From: Palaemon carinicauda | Lineage: Eukaryota > Arthropoda > Malacostraca > Decapoda > Palaemonidae | Reading direction: 5' to 3' | Length of the DNA stretch: 64,000 nucleotides | Assembly: GCF_036898095.1 (NCBI RefSeq) | Contig: NC_090735.1 | Location: forward strand, 7,894,661 to 7,958,660 | Shown here: piece after piece, positions 60,226 to 64,000 of the stretch | Position numbering within the stretch: the first letter of the stretch is position 1 | Layout of the letters: each line of letters opens with the position of its first letter | The notes under the pieces: generated by a model | Databases searched by the model: none | Told to the model about the DNA's origin: nothing | What the model saw: only the letters and a program-made list of their open reading frames with translations | Position numbers and translations under genes: made by a program

Positions 60226-60400
60226 CTACGAGGCTCTGCTCAGATAGTCGGAGAGAACATTCCCCTGCCTGGAATGAGAGAGCCGATGGTGGTATTGAGA
60301 GAATCTCAATCATCCCGGTATCTCTACTGCAAGATGTGAAGGTGTGAAAATGCGTCCCCTGCTGGTTAGAATACGCCAGAATCATGAAGTCGACACGCAC
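60226..60400 (-). pseudogene. DIRS-D RNase H remnant
   Basis: VDFMILAYSNQQGTHFHTF at 60341-60400 corresponds to [20 protein letters not shown] of DIRS-C. RQGNVLSDYLSRA near 60230-60280 corresponds to QGDMNVSADRLSR, in another frame. Confidence 0.65.
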
Positions 60401-61275
60401 GGGGTGACTCGGCAGGAGCTGTAGGATCTGTAGAGGGGCCAGACTAAGGCCCCTAAGCCTGCCTGAATGATGGAGAGGTATCCTTCAGGTCCTGACCATA
60501 GGCCTGGACCGGAACATGCCCCCCCCCCCCTTCCTTTGACGAGTCCGAGAACAGCATCAAGAATGTGGGGAAAGGACGAGAATATCCACTACCATCAAGA
60601 CGCTCCATAGGTCAACACCCATTGCAGGTCTAATAGTTCCGCTGGTCCCATAGGGGCCAGGAAGTCCGGTTAAACATTGCCTGAAGCCACCGGAACTTGG
60701 ACCGCCCCACATGGAACTTATCCTGAGGCGACCGTTCGGACTATAGACGGGTCAATGAGGAAAGGAGAACTAGGAAACGTTCCAAGGTAGGGCTGAAAGC
60801 TCTGCTTGACTGAGAACAGGTACTGCGACTCTCCTCAGTCTTGCCACAGTCAAACTGAAAGGAAGGCTCGGAGGATGTGGTAACAGAATCTGGCGTCCCC
60901 AGGTGGTCACCCATCCAAGTACCGACGTTGCTTAACCTCGCTGGACGGACGAGAAGCGGGGTTTCCAACGTGGTAAGGCCGTTGACTCAATATCATGGCC
61001 AGATACTCCAGATGTTGAGGCAGAGGAAGAGAAGGCTCCAAGCAAAATACCATGAGCCCACACTCATGGTAAGCATCTGGAAGCTTATCCCGGCGCTGAA
61101 GAAGGTCGAACCCGAGCCTACCGGAGTTGACCAGCCCTCCAAACAGCAGAGGAGGCGGAAGCCTGCACCTGAGCGGCCAAGAGGAAGGCAGGGAGAGTTC
61201 TCTGGGGAAACAAACCTGCTATGCCACGGCGGGATAGCTACACTGCATCATAAGCAGGAATACTTGCAGTCTAGG

Positions 61276-61400
61276 CTGAATTCGACGAGCTCCCTGGAAG
61301 ATGGATGGAATGGAAACTGAAAGTACCCGTCCTTCCGATCCAGGGTTTAAGGAGTCCTGTCGCCTCGTTACCAGTCTGATCGATTCTGCAGGTCTACGCT
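61276..61400 (-). pseudogene. DIRS-D reverse transcriptase palm remnant
   Basis: LDRKDGYFQFPFHPSS corresponds to the RT motif LDLKDAYFHVPIHPDS, including the Asp that binds metal. An in-frame stop lies just before it. Confidence 0.65.
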
Positions 61401-62739
61401 GGCCAAAGTTTGTTCGACAAACTTGATCAGGGCTGAGAGGTCGACTACGGACATCCCCTCCCAGATCCTTCCTTACAAGAAAGGATCGACTGAAGAGGCC
61501 GGGGGTGAAGCCGTCGATGATCCTAAGGAAGACCTTCGCCTAAGGTATGGATCATTCTACCCAACCGGGCAACTCTTGCTGACGCTATGGCATAGAGGTT
61601 CAGAGACACTGAATTCGCTGACAGAGACAGCAGGCGCGATATCCTTGGCTGATCACAGAGATTGTGCGGGAATGGGCATCGGGAAGCTGTCATTCGGATG
61701 AGTAACCTTAAGCATCCTCCCAGCGAAAAACCTGCAATCCTAGAGTTCGTGAACTCTGCCGCTCCTTTTAGGACTATGCCTCCCCAGGGGAGCCTCCCGT
61801 GCCATCTGTTCCTGACAGGATGAAACTGCAATTGGACACCTTGTCCCAGTTGTCGTAGCCGATAACTTAGGCCGACGTGGTTGAAAGAAAAGGGCGCTGG
61901 AGCCCTGCAGAGTCTGGAAGAAAGCGCATTGGAGGAGTGAAAACGGAAGTCGATTTCCTCCGCACAGCCGCTGTCTAAGTCTCTGTCCTTGGGCACAAAC
62001 AAACTCTTCTCAAGGATGGAAGGGTGTCTGAGGTCGTCGACCTCCACAGATGAGACACCCGAAGGAAGCCCTCAAGTCAGCGCGTCCAGATGGTACAACA
62101 TTGAGCTTGTCCGCAAGTTAGATACTTACCGACGAAAGGCCAAGGTGCCTGAGCTCGAGAGGAGGAAAGTACCCATGATCTTCCTGTAGCTTCCTTGAAC
62201 CAAACCTCGGGCCGTAACCGAGGAGGGAAAGGACCTGGTAAGCTCCCAGAGGAAGGGGTAAGCAGTCACCCCTTATCCGATGGAGAAATCTCGAACGGAA
62301 AGCCCCCCCGCCAAAAATCCTTCCAGGGAATGACGGGGAAGGGCTAACCCAGGTTCAGGAAAGAGGAGTGTTGCTCAGATCTCCCTGAAGTTTCTCTTAT
62401 TCTTGCAAGTGCCATGCTCTGCGTTTACGGGGTGAGGCCGTGTTCTGGAAATACGCTCCAGAAGAACTCGCCAGGCTGGCCATGCTGCGAAAATCCCATT
62501 GGAAATCGTGGTCGCAATCGCTCTGGAGCTCGCGCGACGGTAATTCAAAGATTTGCGCGTGGGCGAACGTGGAAGCGCCCATGCGCGGTAACGCAGGAAC
62601 ACAAACGAAGGTGAGCGAAGGAGCGCAGAAGGAGGGCGAGCGTGGTAGGAAGGGCGAGAGCTGGTGGTCAGCGAGCGATAACCCGCAGACGAGCAATGGA
62701 TACTGCAAGAAATAAGCCGACATTTGTGCGAAGAAACAC

Positions 62740-62870
62740 TGTAGGTTCGAGCGACGGAACACCGTCGGTTCGCGCGACGGAACACCGTACGTCCGCGCGA
62801 CGGAACACCGTACGTCCGCGCGACGGAACACCGTACGTCCGCGCGATGGAAAACCGTTGGTTCGCGCGCG
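62740..62870. repeat. 23-bp CpG-rich tandem repeat
   Basis: About five units of CGCGCGACGGAACACCGTAC plus GTC, with variants CGTCGGTTCG at the left and CGTTGGTTCG at the right. Confidence 0.85.
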
Positions 62871-62899
62871 GGCGCACATTGGAGAGCATGGGCGCGGAC

Positions 62900-63020
62900 G
62901 CGCATGAGCGTAGACGTGCAGGCACGTGGGCGTGTGGGCGCGCAAGCGAACGGTTGCGCGGGTGCACAGGCAAGCGGTCGCAGGGGCGCGCAGGCGAGCG
63001 GTCGCGAGGGTGGGCAGGTG
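62900..63020. repeat. Imperfect 24-bp CpG-rich tandem repeat
   Basis: Variants of GGCGCGCAGGCGAGCGGTCG; less regular than its neighbours. Confidence 0.6.
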
Positions 63021-63204
63021 AATGAGCGCGAGTCCGAGGCGGCGAACGCAAGCGTTAGCGTGATGGCGAGGAAACGCGCTGCCGCGGGGGCGAGGAAGAC
63101 CGCTGGCGATATGGATCAACAGGCGATCGGTGGTGAGCTGGTGAGCGCTAACGCGCAGGTTGGCAATGGCGCGTTGTGGCATGCCGACGCGATGGCGAGC
63201 AGCA

Positions 63205-63403
63205 TGCGCAGGTGAGCGATCGTGCGATGAAAAGCAGCATGCGCAGGTGGGCGATCGCGCGATGGTGATCAGCATGCGCAGGGTCGCGCGATAGTGATCA
63301 GCATGCGCAGGGTCGCGCGATGGAGATCAGCATGCGCAGGGTCGCGCGATGGTGATCAGCATGCCAGTGTCGCGCGATGCCGATCAGCATCTGCAGGTGG
63401 GCG
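63205..63403. repeat. 29-bp-type precursor repeats (GATCAGCATGCGCAGG)
   Basis: Units such as GTCGCGCGATGGTGATCAGC then ATGCGCAGG, with length variants. They share GTCGCGCGATGG and CAGCAT with the adjacent 34-bp array. Confidence 0.8.
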
Positions 63404-64000
63404 ATCGCGCGATGGCGAGCAGCATCCGCAGTTGAGGGTCGCGCGATGGCGAGCAGCATCCGCAGTTGAGGGTCGCGCGATGGCGAGCAGCATCCGCAGT
63501 TGAGGGTCGCGCGATGGCGAGCAGCATCCGCAGTTGAGGGTCGCGCGATGGCGAGCAGCATCCGCAGTTGAGGGTCGCGCGATGGCGAGCAGCATCCGCA
63601 GTTGAGGGTCGCGCGATGGCGAGCAGCATCCGCAGTTGAGGGTCGCGCGATGGCGAGCAGCATCCGCAGTTGAGGGTCGCGCGATGGCGAGCAGCATCCG
63701 CAGTTGAGGGTCGCGCGATGGCGAGCAGCATCCGCAGTTGAGGGTCGCGCGATGGCGAGCAGCATCCGCAGTTGAGGGTCGCGCGATGGCGAGCAGCATC
63801 CGCAGTTGAGGGTCGCGCGATGGCGAGCAGCATCCGCAGTTGAGGGTCGCGCGATGGCGAGCAGCATCCGCAGTTGAGGGTCGCGCGATGGCGAGCAGCA
63901 TCCGCAGTTGAGGGTCGCGCGATGGCGAGCAGCATCCGCAGTTGAGGGTCGCGCGATGGCGAGCAGCATCCGCAGTTGAGGGTCGCGCGATGGCGAGCAG
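63404..64000. repeat. 34-bp tandem array, about 17.6 units, continuing off the window
   Basis: Unit GTCGCGCGATGGCGAGCAGC then ATCCGCAGTTGAGG, nearly identical from 63438 to the edge. The period is not a multiple of three and the minus strand of the unit contains no stop in any register, so all three minus frames stay open. Confidence 0.97.

Larger units (their letters stand above)
57987..64000 (-). mobile_element. DIRS-D: decayed DIRS-like element of a second family, running off the right edge
   Basis: The left end is a perfect 58-base inverted pair, 57987-58044 and 58240-58297, followed by TTTGTTCCGTAACCGAAATA, which should be the complement of the other terminus. No such terminus occurs in the window, so the element should continue past 64000. 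Minus-strand protein debris is in DIRS order: RNase H near 60226-60400, RT near 61276-61350. All frames are broken. The gag position is occupied by GC-rich minisatellites. Confidence 0.7.

Noticed and set aside
62375..63275. Arg/Ala-rich frames of 176 and 292 codons in the GC-rich zone
   Set aside because: GC-rich tandem repeats lack stops; no domain or start context.
63384..64000. Possible CRISPR array
   Set aside because: Units are contiguous with no unique spacers, and the DNA is eukaryotic; this is a minisatellite.
9243..64000. tRNA or rRNA genes
   Set aside because: I looked for cloverleaf-like and A/B-box sequences and conserved rRNA blocks by eye and found none convincing.

Overview
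This is a eukaryotic, AT-rich, repeat-laden window that looks like a decapod crustacean genome (shrimp or crayfish type). The evidence is DIRS1-type tyrosine-recombinase retrotransposons, long GA and AAT microsatellites, LINE 3' tails ending in AAT or ATG repeats, and one widely spaced arthropod host gene. The species cannot be fixed from sequence alone.

The only host gene I can support is a TBK1/IKK-epsilon protein kinase on the minus strand. Fourteen coding exons run from the start codon at 47273 to a stop at 9243. Exon phases chain without a break: 2,181 nt in spliced exons, about 731 residues if the last exon reads through to the 9243 stop. An intron acceptor sits just upstream of the start codon, so a non-coding 5' exon probably lies at a higher coordinate. 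Introns reach 14.5 kb and are full of transposon relics.

Four large DIRS elements lie on the minus strand. DIRS-A (1 to about 4386) is cut by the window edge; its gag is broken but its RT/RNase H frame is open. DIRS-B (22412-28903, inside the 14.5 kb TBK1 intron) is rearranged and dead. DIRS-C (49855-56624, upstream of the TBK1 start) looks complete: inverted terminal repeats, an internal complementary region (ICR), and open gag, RT-RNase H and tyrosine-recombinase frames. DIRS-D (57987 to the right edge) is a decayed member of a second family. It runs into CpG-rich minisatellites, ending in a 34-bp array that continues off the window. Short deleted relatives of DIRS-D are scattered through the TBK1 introns.

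Smaller elements include a 2.6 kb Tigger-like DNA element with TA duplications and no transposase (5688-8280), a Tigger/pogo transposase fossil near 12.75-13.05 kb, a piggyBac-type MITE flanked by TTAA (44649-44950), two LINE tail families, a plus-strand recombinase relic near 36.1 kb, and several minisatellites.

The most unusual signal is in the DIRS elements. The reading frame used by gag and recombinase also stays stop-free across the whole overlapping RT/RNase H region. This holds for about 590 codons in DIRS-C and about 490 codons in the diverged DIRS-A, while the third frame of DIRS-A closes at once. That suggests a conserved overlapping coding region with no recognised domain.
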